NCBI GenBank assembly: GCA_001510575.1
Contig: LNGK01000005.1
Coordinates: forward strand, 2,177,234-2,241,233
Origin: Knoxdaviesia capensis
Lineage: Eukaryota > Ascomycota > Sordariomycetes > Microascales > Gondwanamycetaceae
DNA length: 64,000 nucleotides
Direction of reading: 5' to 3'
The translations under genes and the position numbers were made by a program. Below, in pieces: positions 1 to 11,533 of the stretch (its first letter is position 1; each line of letters opens with the position of its first letter). Under the pieces are notes generated by a model that did not search any database, was not told the DNA's origin, and saw only the letters and a program-made list of their open reading frames with translations.

Positions 1-1413
1 ATCTTCCGCTGTGCAGTGTGTGCACCTAGCATCTATCCACTCTACTCGTAGATATTGGCAGTTCACCAAGACACTACTACTACGACAATCGTATTGTTGC
101 ATGCTAATCATGGAGTCGGAGCTAGAGCTTGTCATGCCCAGCTCATGGCACCTCTTCAACGGACACCCTCCCAGGGATCATGGATCACGAAAGTGAGCGA
201 GAGAGTGTTGTTTCTCCGGGACTGGGCTCTTCAAGGTCTCATCAGTTATGCTATCCAAACTCCCGGGTTATTTTATTCATTCGGTAAACCATGTGAATCT
301 CGGCATATCCCGTGTCTGGTTCCAAGCTAGCTTGAAAGTCTTCAACGAGGTTTAGCGACGAGGGGAATGCATGGAACACTTTCTTCACCACCTAGTAGAG
401 AAGCTGCAAGTCAACCACATGATACAGACACCTTGCAGAGTAGTGTTCCAAAGGTTACCTTGAACCATTCAATGGATTCAACCCATTCAGCACCCAGTCT
501 TTGAGCCAGTTCTTACGTGGGCAAGGGGAACCAAGCCACAAAGTCTATAGCAATAGAAGAAAGAGAGGCTTTTCACAAAGGAAAACCAGCCAGTGCCTAT
601 TTATATTAAGGTGGTCTAAGATCATAAAGAACACAGTGAAGGGAGCTGAGCATAATGAGAAGAAATTGATTGGAATGAGAGCGTGCTGTTATTGAACAAA
701 GAGTATAGAGAATTTCATAGCAAACGTAAAAAGGAAAGTTACACAAAGGGATTACTTCTAGAAGATAGCATTCTAGAAGAAATCTAGAAAGAAGAAGGAA
801 AAAAGGAAATAGGAAATAGGAAAACTGAAGTAATAGCACGCTGCGGATGGAAGGAGCGAATGATGCCGGAACCCTGGACCTTGTAACTTTGGTTTTAGCC
901 CATAAAATCCGGTAATAATACAACAAAGAAAAAAGGAAACAAAAGGAAAAAAAAAAAGGAGAAGAAGGAAGGGGGCTCCAGGGAATTATAGAAGGGTTAA
1001 ACAGAATTTCGGAGCAAGGATAGGGACTTGGGCCAAGCAAGGGGGAGGAATTATCCTGCCCATAGGAAACATCAAGTGGTTCATCCCAAGGTATTCTTGG
1101 AGCCTGAGTACTGAGTCGATAGACCAGGGTCAAGAGGATTAGGTACCGATATTTGGTATGAGGAAAGGGGAGTATCAAGAAGAAAATAAAAAAGTCGGAT
1201 TTCGTGTGCAGGTTAGAGAGTACAGTAGATATGTGCTGTTAGAGTTGAGACCCGTCGCGTATTCAAAGTTGGCCGTTAGAAATATGGATGAAATCTCGCT
1301 CGTAGTGTGTGAGTAGATCCAGTTCCCATTAAGATGAAAATTGGGCTCAATGCCACAGAGGCAGAGCTCGAGCTCGAGGGGGTGGGTATAGTTGTTGGTA
1401 TCGAGGCTTGTGC
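1..1413. other. Intergenic, no supported gene
   Basis: I see no convincing gene here. Open frames exist on both strands but lack recognisable motifs, codon bias or splice context. Positions 700-1000 are A/G-rich, with long A runs around 944-962. The right end is the 3' flank of the LAMTOR1-like gene. Part of 1-500 could be a remnant of a decayed gene or element, but nothing identifiable is left. Confidence 0.5.
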
Positions 1414-2218
1414 TCACGCCATCGCAGCGGCAGCGTCCCGGAACGTGCCGACCAGATTCACATCAGCCGCGCCATTCCGCAGCACCACGGCACCCTCAAC
1501 CACCTTATCGGCGGCAACAGCATCGGCCTCGGCGGCCTGCAGCGGCGGCAGCGGAAGCCAGTCGACGTGGACAGGGTCGAACGGATCGGGCGATTCGGCC
1601 GACTCGGTGGCGCCGGCGATCTTGGACAGCAGGTTCTGGTACCGCAGGATGCGCGCCTCTTGGCCGGTGTATGCGAATGGTGCCGTCATGTGGCGGTCGT
1701 GCGAGGGGATGAACTCGAACACGTCGACCATGTTCCTAGAGAGCAGCAAGACAGAAAATGTCAGCGGAGACCTCCACTGGAGATATGGGCAGAAGCATGT
1801 GGGAGTCCAGGGACACTCGGTGGCCGTCGCTCGGCCTCGAGCGCAGGTCCATGGGAAACCCCGGGGGTTGGAGAGGTCGAAGTGCGTGCTTACTCTGATG
1901 TCTTCGATATCACCCGCTGCAGCGCCTCATTCTCGCGCTGAGACTCAACTTCGGTGTACGTTTGCGCGACATTGTGGTCTCCGAAGCTGCCGTATGGGGT
2001 CGTCGCATCCTCGAACAGAAGTCTCGCCTCCTCTTCCTGTACAGCCAGTGCCGAATCGCAAACACGTTAGCAACAGCCTAACGACTTCCAAGCCCTCTAG
2101 AAAAAAAAAAAAGAGGAAAAAAAGGCCTCCGCTTGTTCTCAGGTCATATAAGACGTACTGCGCTTAACGGCTCCGGCGTTTCCCGGCCGCCGCCCAAACA
2201 CGAATAGCAGTTCCCCAT
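1414..2218 (-). CDS. meh1: LAMTOR1/Meh1-like lipid anchor of EGO/Ragulator complex
   Basis: Proposed exons on the minus strand are 2218-2159, 2036-1894 and 1735-1414, giving 174 residues. Introns have GTACGT/ACAG and GTAAGC/CTAG borders. The N-terminus reads MGNCYSCLGG: Gly2 for N-myristoylation and Cys4/Cys7 for palmitoylation, as in Meh1/Ego1 and LAMTOR1. Next comes the acidic EEEARLLFED stretch followed by YGSFGD, which I associate with fungal LAMTOR1 homologues, then the conserved helix RENEALQRVISKTSENMVDV near residues 53-73, matching the LAMTOR domain. In yeast and animals this protein anchors the Rag GTPase scaffold to the vacuole/lysosome and passes amino-acid signals to TORC1. The start was chosen because it places Gly directly after Met and splices cleanly. 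The C-terminal third (from about residue 95) is Ala/Pro/Asp-rich and less conserved. Family assignment is by recalled motif, not by search. Confidence 0.82.
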
Positions 2219-3201
2219 GGCTGACCACGGCCAAACAGGACACGGCCAAGCACTGCAGATCTGGATGTCGAAAAGTCGTCAGCGAAGGGAGTGCTGCTGG
2301 ATATCTCGCCGTGTATCCGCGGTATTTCGATTCGGGAGTCAAGAGGTCAGGTCTATCGGGCGTCCATCGCAGGACCGGCCTTTGGTCGATGTTGAGAACG
2401 GCTGGCGCACTCGGGCAGAGTGGGGCAGTATATATGTGTATATATGTGGCGCAGACAGGAAAATGTTGGGCTGACGATACCAGCGGATGTCGCGTTGGGC
2501 AGTTTGTCGGTCAGAAGAAAGCAACACAAAGAGCTGGAGAGACAGCAGGATTAATTGAGGACACAGAGACCAACTGATTGCTGGTATCGCGATATAAAAA
2601 GAAAAGTGGAGGGTGGTTGTTGTGATGTGTAATTTTCGGAGCTCCATATTCCTGGCCCCAACTTTTTTTTTCTAGTCTGCCACCAGCGAACAAACAAAGG
2701 AGGAGGGAAAAACAAGCCTGATGCTGATTCAGATTTGTGTATGTATACTAATGGCCCCATATTTCGTACCTGAACAAACTGTTGGTGAACCGATGACAGA
2801 AATTGGGGGGTTTTGAAATCACGATGATAGTGAACCAACACACAATTTCACTCCAGATAACAACTGGTCGTAGCAAGAAGGATAGCGAAGATGCTGGCCG
2901 TGAGAATTGAGCCAAAAGTGCAAGTATTACAGAAATGCTATATAAATGCAGGATGAAGACGTTCCGCGACAACGCCAGACCCATGATAAGAAGAAACGAA
3001 GCGAGAAGAACAATGCAAAGGGGAAAAGACGACACCAAGCCGGGCGAGAAAAAAACAAGAACAGACCAGTCAATATGAGGTGATATGAAGATCGGATCAT
3101 CGACGAAGGTTTCAAAAATAGCCTGCAGGACTCATCATGAAGTCGAACAGGCAGGTCATGGAGGGAGGTTGTAGGCCATTTGCATCCAGGGTCGCTGCAG
3201 T
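2219..3201. other. Intergenic between meh1-like and TAPT1-like genes
   Basis: This stretch holds the promoter side of the LAMTOR1-like gene and the 3' flank of the TAPT1-like gene. I see no coding region that holds up. A T/A-rich repeat (tatatgtgtatatatgtgg) lies at 2431-2450. Confidence 0.5.
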
Positions 3202-6200
3202 TTACCAAATGCGCCGCGACACCATCTCAAAGCGCGACACATTCACGATGTCATCCATGCCACCAGCATCGCCGCCGCCCTTGGCTTCCTTCTGCCGCGG
3301 CGGCCGCTTCAAGCCCTCGCTCTCGTCGACATTGATCCACTTAACCCGCTCCTCGCCGAGCTCAACCTGCCCGAACCCGCCGACGCGCTTGCTCTTGCCC
3401 TCATGGCTCTCCTTCTCGGCCTTTCCAGCCGCAACGAGCTGTTCCTTGACCATCATCTTCGCGTAGCGGTCGCGCGAGTACCGCAGCAGCAGCATGCCGA
3501 CGAGCAGCTTGGCGATCAGCAGCACGAGGAAGGCTATGAAGAAGACCACCAGCATGGTTGCGGTCGCGATGATGTCGTCGTTGGTCCACGTCAGCCAACC
3601 GCGTGAAGTCGGGGTGTTGGTGCCGTTGTCGTACGGCGAGCCGTAGAGCGACCGGCCGAGCGCGTCGCGGATCAATGTGTCGAAGCGCGTGAGCGCTTCC
3701 GCCATGGCGGGCGATGGCGTGGCGGATTCCGGCGACAGCGAGGTGTGGGTTGATGGCGTGAGTGGTGGTGTGACATGCGTGGACAGGAACATGTGGTAGG
3801 TTTGAATGGAGGCCCGGATAAATAGGCACGAAAGGGGGATCACAGCGAGGCCCAGACGGCGCGTGAGCGATGGGGAAACGAACGCCTAATGACATGCAAG
3901 AGTTAGCGTCAACGAATTAATCAGGATTTCAAGAGTCGTAAAAGCATGCAAGAGTCAGTCACGTACATCGGTGTAGTAGTCCTTGCACAGGATGTCCAGA
4001 ATCCGTGCGTAGAAGGTCGGCTTGATATTGTTGAACTTGGTCACGTAGGCGTGTTTGACCGCATCGACAAACACCTCGCTGGCGATGACAATCAAGAAGG
4101 GAGACAGAACCTCGCCCGACAGCAGCCACGACGGCAGGACCGTGAAGCTGTGGGGGAGAATCGACGGGCTATGCAGCGGAAGCGCGCCCGAGTGCCGAGA
4201 ATCATCCAGCCCGCCAGACCCGGCTCCGGGCACCGACAGCCCACCAACCTCGACCACGTTGCGCATGCCGATGATGACGAGCATGATCCACAGCTGAAAC
4301 CGCTCGACCACATCGGCGCACGTCAGCTGGAACAGGTTGTTCTTCTCGAAGCGCTTGAACACGGTGCTCTTGATCTCGACAAATTGGTTGGACATCAGCA
4401 GCGTCAGCAGCGCATTGGAGTACGAGTTGACCGCCACGTTGAGCGTCACCGCCTGGTAGTACAGCGCGATCGAGTGGATGACGTTGTACGCCAGCGCCAG
4501 CGCAAACATGCCCAGCGGCAGCATGACCTTGGACCTTCCCATACTGTTCCGCGACAGCGTCTCCGCACTAAAGAGACACTCGAGGATGTCCTGCCCCAGC
4601 GCCGACAGCAGGCGGTCGCCGACCTCGAGCAAGTTGTACAGCATGTAGAGCTTGATGTCCGACTGGCCGCGGATATAGTGGTACATGCGGCTGGCATCTA
4701 GCCGCATCAGGGCCAAGGACGTAAACAAAATAATGGCGCCCTGTAAGAGGTCCGCCTTGTGGAAAGAGGACAGCGTCGATGGAACGCTCTTGGTCCGCCG
4801 GTGGCGCGCATGGCGGGCTTTGGCGGGGTGGAGAGACGCGCCCATGTTGGGGGTTCGCAGTGATTCGGATGAACTGCCGCCAGTGACGTCGGTCGTACGC
4901 AAAGGAGCGCCATCAGGTTTGGGCGATGGGGGGCGCGACATGAAGACGGCAGCGGATGCAGCACTCGCCGACGACACCTGCCTCGATCTCGAGGCCGACG
5001 AGGTCCCGCCATCATCAGCATCCGATCTTGCCATCCACGTGCGCACCCAGAGCCGGCCAGAGCCATACCACACGAAGCCAATCATCCACTTGATCTCCTT
5101 CAGGATCAGATAGCCCCACCATTTCAGCAGGACGCCCAGGGCAATGCAGAACTTCATCGGCAGGATAGTGAATGTCGAAAGCCATGCGTCCAGGCAGGCC
5201 AGGGTGCCGAATGTCAGGGCGCGCTCCAGATAGAACGGAAGGAGGAGGACGCTTTTCAGGCGCTCGAACTTTACAGAGCTGGTTTCGTAGGGTATATCCG
5301 AGGCCGAGTGGCGGTAGATGTAGAGCGGGCTGGGCCGCTGGGCAGCCAGTTCCAGCTGCAGATGGGTGGGGATTGACATGGGCGGAATGGGAAGCGTGGG
5401 GGGCGGGCCGACACTACGGTGGATCTGCACGACATCGTCCGGGGACTGCAGCGGGGTATCAGGCAGAGCCGGGGACCGCGCGGAAGCTGGCCCAGCAGCC
5501 TTGGCCGGACTCGACAGCGGGATGGCGGTCGCAGGGTTCACAGGGCCCAGGTCGTAGCGGCGCGAAACGGGAGGTGTCGAGAGGTTGCGGTACAGGTACG
5601 ACGGGCGCGGATCCGACAAACGGCGGCTAATGGAGTCGGACGACAGATCAGAGGCCGAGTGCGGCGGTACGGGGAGGAACGGCGACTGGCGCGTGCGCGA
5701 CTGCGGCCTGCTCGGGGGCCGCGACGGCGGGCGCGAGCTGCCCGGGACGTGCGAGGCGGGGATTTCATCGACAATAGTCACGGGGAGGGAGTCCGGCGAC
5801 GACGCCAGTTTCTTGAAATCGGAGGCCGAGAGCCGGCGGATGGCTGAGCTGCTGGTGCCGTCGCGCGCGGAGGTGTGGGTCGACGAGGTGCGGCGGCCGC
5901 GCGGGAAGGCAGCGGAGGTTATGGATGCAAGTGGAGGGAGGACTGTTGGTTGCAAGGGAGGGGGGACGGCGGTGGAGGGTGTGACGTCGCCGTCGTCGTG
6001 TTTAGAGTCGGAGGCTGGTTGTTCGTCCTGCGTTTCGCGCTCGTCAGCGGCGTCGGCGGCGTCGTCGTCGGCGGCGGGACCACCAATTTCGAAGATTGAG
6101 GAGGGGGTTGATGATGGGTGGCCGTCTGCATTGCTCGGGCACGACGAATCATCCGACTCGGACGAGGTCTTCTCTTCGTCTACGGGGAAGATCGAGGGCG

Positions 6201-6534
6201 CAGCGGCTTTCGCCGGCGGTCCGACCTTCGAAGGGGGATTTGGCGGTGGCATTTGCGCCGAAGGGTCCTGGCCGGCTGGCCGTTTGGGCTTCGTGTGGTC
6301 GGGGGGAGGGCTGTGTTCGGGGGGCGGTGTCGGGAGGTGCGAGGGGCTGTCTTTCCTCCCGCGGTCGGATCTGAACGAAGCCAGCGACGGGCTTGATGAC
6401 GACGAAGACGAGGACTTGGATGCTTCGGAGCGGTCCACAAGGTCCCGGCTGGACGACGATTTCGACGCGGGCGAATGGTCGCCCCGGTTCGGCTGGCGGC
6501 CGCGAGACTGGCTCGGCAACAGGTCCATGGTCAA
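3202..6534 (-). CDS. TAPT1/Emp65-family multi-pass membrane protein
   Basis: Exons 6534-3967 and 3885-3202 (81-nt intron, GTACGT...ATTAG) give 1083 residues. Residues 1 to about 415 are low-complexity Ser/Pro/Asp-rich and look disordered. The family core starts near residue 418 (SSVKFERLKSVLLLPFYLER) and continues through several hydrophobic segments, with ASRMYHYIRGQSDIKLYMLY, LLEVGDRLLSALGQDILECL and FVEIKSTVFKRFEKNNLFQL as signature stretches. A second disordered insert, roughly residues 505-605, splits the core. After the intron come a further hydrophobic segment and a charged tail ending near RYAKMMVKEQ. Yeast Emp65 works with Slp1 in ER protein quality control, and vertebrate TAPT1 is linked to ciliary and ER/Golgi function; the local role is unknown. 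The protein is about twice the length of TAPT1 or Emp65 because of the N-terminal extension. Family call is confident, exact start less so. Confidence 0.88.
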
Positions 6535-8714
6535 AGGGGCCGATTAGTCATCGCGGTGTCGAGCGGACAGTGTAGTGTGCAGGAACGTGTGCCGGTCGAT
6601 GGGTGGGGGGTTCCTTCCCGGGGGAATGTGGAAGCCAAGCGATCTCGATGGAATGGAAAGAAACGGCAGGAATGGTGAGTGTCTTGGTGATATCATGTGT
6701 CTCGCTCTGTCTCTGAAAATGGAAGGACAAATCGTCGAAGGCGGTGCGTTGTCGTTTGCTGGTGAGTTTTACGTCATCCATGACTAACCGCGTGTAACCG
6801 GCCGGTTGGCTGCAGATGCGGGCTCGGGAAAGTCTCAAAGGCCGGGTGAATGTCCGTTTGCGCTTTCGTTTCAACATGGCGACCACAAGAAGTGAGAAGA
6901 TGTTCCGCTCGGGTTATCACGGACTGGACCGATGAATAGTTGAGAGAGAGGGGCTCGGGCTTCTTGCTTTGTCCTTAACACTATCGGACTTGAACTTTAA
7001 CTTCCCCAGTTTATCAAGCCGTAAAGTTTTGATTACTGGCTGGCTGGCTTTCTTTTTTCTGGGGGAACAGACGCTAACCCGAACCCTAGTCGATTCAGAT
7101 GGCTGCATGTGTGTCTCTCTCCTCAACCGTGTAAATGGTGGTACAGCCATGGTTTGCGTTTTCCTGTCGTGCATATTAATTCTACTTCCTCTTCATGGTA
7201 GATCCAGGATGCGTGAAACCTAGAGCTGTGGCCCCTTTTTTCGTTTATCTATTTTTATCTTTATTTTTCGCACTTATTTTCAATATTTTTCTTTTCTCTT
7301 TTCGGCGTTACTCACATCTGAAATCCTTGCGCTGTGGTGCGCATGATGTGCTCCGCGACAATTTGCTGGCCGGATTGCGTGATACCCGAATCAAACCCTC
7401 GGTTCCCAACCATCTTCAACGATACAGGCGCGCCAACACCCAAAAGCGAAAGCGCACCGCGACAGAAAACCGGCTTGTATCCGGCCAAATTCACCGGTGT
7501 CGAGATTGCCGATGCGGCGGATCGACAGCACATGTCGCCATTGCATTTGGCCGATGGCGGCTTGGACGAACCGGCGATCCGGCCCCGACGCGTTGGGATT
7601 TCTTTGTGTTTTTTTTTTATTGAGCTGAAGTGCATTGGAAGGATCTCACGGGACGTCAAACATGCAAACGCGCGAAAAGTCACGGTTAGCTTTCCACCGC
7701 AGTATTGGCACTATACCACCCGAAAGATCCAAGTCAGGGTCAAGCTGAATCCGCCGCCCAGCCGTCCCTAAGTCGGCATGCGCCGTACAAAGCGGTGTGT
7801 AGCATCTTCTCCCCCAAGAATCGCGAATCAGCTAATGGCCCGGTGAAATGGCGACTTCACCCTCCCAAGTGTTGACATGCGCTCTCGCGCACCTAAACCT
7901 CCGCAAAGTGAACGGTCTCGGCCCCGTGAAAGAGACAATTGCACAAACGCCGAAAATGGAAGCAAATGGGCTGAATCCCGGACTTTTCTGGGGCTCTTGA
8001 TACCATCAAACGTCGGCCCTGATTGGTGGCTGCTCTATCTACACTCGGTCGCTGTCAGCGTCAACGCCATTTGCCAACGCGATGTCGTGAACTGTTCCAC
8101 CGAGATGCAGCCACCAAACATGCCGAGATGGACCAGGATGGCAGATGCGCCACGGTTACTGACTGCTGATAAGAACGAACACAAAGCACTGGTTGAGACA
8201 GGCAGGGCACACGCAGAACAAAACCCCGAAGCGGGGGAGGAGGGGTTCCATGGTACCTCTGTTCTCGAACACCTCCAGCTTGATCACCGAGATGCACTTA
8301 TACGCCCGTGGCCAGACAAACGCCCGCGCCCGTCGTGCTTCTGGCAAGTGATGGCGCCATGGCCGGTGGTTCTTTTGACATGTGCCATTTTCGGCTCTCT
8401 GAAGGCTGCACTGCACTGCACTGCACTGGGCCCGAACCCGGAAACCGTTCCCGATGCCGTGAACCATAGCAAGAATTCACCCAAAACCGGCCAAGTTACT
8501 GCCGCTTCTGCACGGGGTATTAAGTGGTCCCCGATGCTGCGCACACAGATCGTGTCATGGTCTGGCTGACACCATTCTTGGATGCAATTGGCACTGACTA
8601 TGACACCTTTTTACGTGCCATCTCCACCTCCAGATCCAGATGCGCTCCTGTTTGACAAATCTCGTCCGCATGCCAGGGGATCGAACTGGATGGCAGTGGG
8701 AAGAGGTTGATGGA

Positions 8715-8721
8715 TATAAAA
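8715..8721 (+). promoter_or_regulatory. TATA-like box of the dioxygenase gene
   Basis: The string TATAAAA lies about 230 bp before the predicted start codon at 8953. That suits a fungal promoter with a leader of roughly 200 nt. It was seen by eye only; no transcript start is known. Confidence 0.4.
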
Positions 8722-8819
8722 GAGCGTAGTGTCCGGGTCGAGGAGCTGTCGACACAGGATATTTCTTTTTCCACACTCATCCATCCACACATCGAGGCTG
8801 TAAAGCTCCATCCCGCTTC

Positions 8820-8894
8820 ACACACACTCACACTCACACTCACCCTCACCCTCACACTCACACCCGCACTCACACTCACACCCGCACTCACACA
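8820..8894. repeat. (CACACT/CACCCT)n microsatellite in the 5' leader
   Basis: About 75 bp of imperfect CACACT, CACCCT and CACCCG units lie between the TATA-like box and the dioxygenase start, so the repeat is probably transcribed as 5' UTR. It contains no G except inside CCCGCA units, making it a pure C/A/T tract on the sense strand. Length variation between strains is likely for such a tract. Confidence 0.8.
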
Positions 8895-8952
8895 TCATAT
8901 CCAGTGACAACGTCTTCCCTTCTCCTCTAGCATCAATTGACTTCCTCTCACA

Positions 8953-10209
8953 ATGGCCCCCGCCGCCGACGAACCCACTGTCATCCCCCAGCGGGGCGGC
9001 AAGAGCGTGCACCGCGAGCCTCTCAAGACGTCCGGCGCTCTCAACGGCGTCGACTATGTCGATGTGACTCCGGTCATTGGCCGCGAGTACCCCACTGCCA
9101 ACCTCGTCGACTGGCTCAACGCGCCTAACGCCGATGAGCTGATCCGCGACCTTGCCATCACTAGTAAGTTGAACACTCCCCCAGTGGAACAGTCGTTGCG
9201 CCGCCACCACCCATACTGACCGACTCCGCCAGTCTCCGAGCGCGGCGTCGTGTTTTTCCGCGCCCAGGACAACCTCACCAACGACCTGCAGAAGAAGCTG
9301 ATCCAGCGGCTCGGCGAGCTCGCCGGCCGCCCCGCCACCTCCGGCCTGCACATCCACCCGCTGCTCAACTCCGAGCGTGAGGTCGACGGCGGCGACGACC
9401 TCGAGATCAGCACCATCAGCTCGGTGCAGAGCAAGCAGTACTACAAGCGCGACACGACCGACGGCCTCAGCGCCAAGAAGCAGTACCGCGCGCAATGGCA
9501 CAGCGACATCGCCTTCGAGCCGGTGCCGGCCGACTACACGTCGCTGCGCCTGGTGCAGCTGCCGCGCACCGGCGGCGACACGCTGTGGGCGTCGGGCTAC
9601 GAGCTGTACGACCGCATCAGCGAGCCGTACCAGCGCTTCCTCGAGTCGCTGACCGTCACCTTCGAGCAGCCGTTCTTCGCGCAGGCCGCCGCCCGCAACG
9701 GCTTCCAGCTGTACGACAAGCCGCGCGGCTCGCCGCTGAACATCGGCACCGAGCTGCGTGCCGTGCACCCGGTTATCCGCACCAACCCCGTCACCGGCTG
9801 GAAGAGCGTGTTCCCCGTCGGCGGCCACGTCAAGCACATCAACGGCGTAACCGCCGAGGAGAGCAAGCACCTGCTCGAGTGGTTCCTAGATCTACTATAC
9901 AAGAACCACGATCTCCAGGTGCGCCTCAAGTATCAGAACCCCAACGATATTGGTCAGTTGCACTTCATCCACCCGATCATGCAATGCCTGTTTGCGGTGA
10001 CCTGCCATGGAACTAACACAGTCCACCTCCTCACAGCCATCTGGGACAACCGCAGCGTCTTCCACACTGCCACCTTCGACTATGACGGCCAAGGCGACCG
10101 CTTTGGCAACCGCGCCGTCGGCCTGGGCGAGGTGCCGTACTTCGACCCCCAGAGCAAATCGCGCCGGGAGGCTCTGGGACTTGAAGCCGACCCGACCGTG
10201 CACATTTGA
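8953..10209 (+). CDS. TauD/TfdA-family Fe(II)/2-oxoglutarate-dependent dioxygenase
   Basis: Exons 8953-9163, 9233-9952 and 10037-10209 (introns of 69 and 84 nt) give 367 residues, usual for fungal TauD-like enzymes. The iron ligands appear to be His160 and Asp162 in QWHSDIAFEP and His320 in VFHTATFD. Arg332 or Arg336 is placed to bind the 2-oxoglutarate carboxylate. DTLWASGYELYDRIS and AIWDNRSVFH are also typical of the family, which includes yeast Jlp1 sulfonate dioxygenase. These enzymes use O2 and 2-oxoglutarate to hydroxylate a substrate, often an alkylsulfonate such as taurine, releasing sulfite for sulfur supply. The substrate cannot be read from sequence. No sulfur-metabolism gene flanks it. 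Splice joins preserve the frame and reconstruct DLAITISERGVVFF and NPNDIAIWDN. Confidence 0.92.
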
Positions 10210-11533
10210 AGGATGCACAAGGAGTTGGGACTTCGCTATTCGTCGAGTAGTATACGCAGTAATGAAATATTTTTAAGAAAAAAATAAAAAAAACCTGACA
10301 TTCTAAACTCCTGCCCCATTAGTGGAGGTGATCTTTTTGGTGGTGTGAGCCCCGGACCGAGAACCGACCGTGACTTTATGTGGAGGCGCGATGTGTGGCT
10401 GGTCGCAAAAAAGTGGTGCCGACCTCCGATACACATGCTGGGAGACGCAGAATCAGTTAAGTCGAGGCATTATCATGCGCGTAACGATACTCTCTATAAT
10501 TATCTCTGGCTGACCACGAGTTAGGGTGTTAAGAACAAAGAGAATTCCACGGTCTGCGATATCGCCAGGGCCCAGATGCGGTGGCCTGGCCCGGTCCCGG
10601 TCCCGGTGTCGGCAAGATTCGCAGACTCGTTTGTGAGCCGACCAGCACAGACACCAAGACCCCATGCGTCGCTGGACCTTGCAACTTCTCACTCACTTGT
10701 CGACTTGCCTGTCTGTTCGCAAGCCAGGCACCAGACCATAACACAGCGGCACTTGAACGACAGATACCCTTACCGCCACTCTTTGACCGACGGTTCCTTT
10801 GGGTCGTCTGGTTGGTACTCCCAGATCAACTTCAAAAGGGCAGTCTACCAGATATATTAGAAACCCGATGAACACGATGTAGCGCCTTGAAGCTGCTGGA
10901 CATGCTTGAGGCTCCCGCAAATCTCCAGCCGGGGGTTGCAGCAATGTCTAAGTGCTCTGATAACGCAAAGTGCGGGGTGTTTCGCAAGCTGTCCAGGGCC
11001 CAAACTCCAAGCATGGCCTTCGTGAAACCGCCCATGCGAAGAGGGTAATAGCCGACGGAGAGACAGTCGGAACACTACTGTATCCAGCACAGCACTTCGG
11101 CGGTGCTGATGTTGCAATAGCCGCCGCTATTCCACGAGCCTGTCGGGCGCGGTGTATTAGTTTCGTATTCTCCTGATCTCCAACCGCCACATCCCATTTT
11201 TTTCTCTTCATGTTTGCGACATCTTCCCAGCAATTCTAGAACGCGAACCTAAACAGACATTTAGCTTCGTTGCTTCCGAAGTCTCAACTTCCGTCGGATG
11301 CTAGTTTTGTCCGGCTTATATATCCGGTTAGGTCCAGTTTAAAACCGAACTATCTTTCAAGCCGCCCTGACCCGCCGCCGTCACTTTCCACCCTCCTCAT
11401 CTTTTCCTGGGCTTCATCCTGATACTTGTGATTTTGTCTTTCTCTTCGTTTGTTCTTTGTTCTTTGACTTCGACGGCTCTTCACGTGCGCCGTATTCAGC
11501 TTGCTTCCACGTCCCCGAAAGCACACAGCAACC
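10210..11533. other. Intergenic, no supported gene
   Basis: This covers the 3' flank of the dioxygenase (A-rich at 10278-10293) and the promoter of the hydrolase. A TATATATC box at about 11316-11324 lies roughly 215 bp before the next start codon. No open frame shows family motifs. Confidence 0.5.
11316..11324 (+). promoter_or_regulatory. TATA-like box of the dienelactone hydrolase gene
   Basis: TTATATATC lies about 210 bp before the predicted ATG at 11534. Position and composition fit a TATA element; not verified. Confidence 0.35.

Larger units (their letters stand above)
6535..8952. other. Intergenic, mostly noncoding; weak coding-like island at 7320-7690
   Basis: No gene is supported. 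Open frames on both strands span about 7312-7771 with GC-rich composition, but neither strand gives a family I recognise. A (CTGCA)n repeat of about 4-5 units lies at 8404-8427. The right end is the promoter and leader of the dioxygenase gene, with a TATA-like box and a long CACACT-type microsatellite. Confidence 0.45.

Noticed and set aside
1..500. Possible retroelement or decayed gene remnant at the left edge
   Set aside because: Short peptide-like stretches are interrupted by stops in every frame, and no reverse transcriptase, integrase or LTR signature is visible.
606..1178. Minus-strand open frame with F/L/S-rich sequence
   Set aside because: It comes from an A/G-rich plus strand; composition looks like simple sequence, with no splice or family support.
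5585..6547. Plus-strand open frame of about 320 codons
   Set aside because: Antisense to the low-complexity front of the TAPT1-like gene; Gly/Ser/Asp-rich with no motif.
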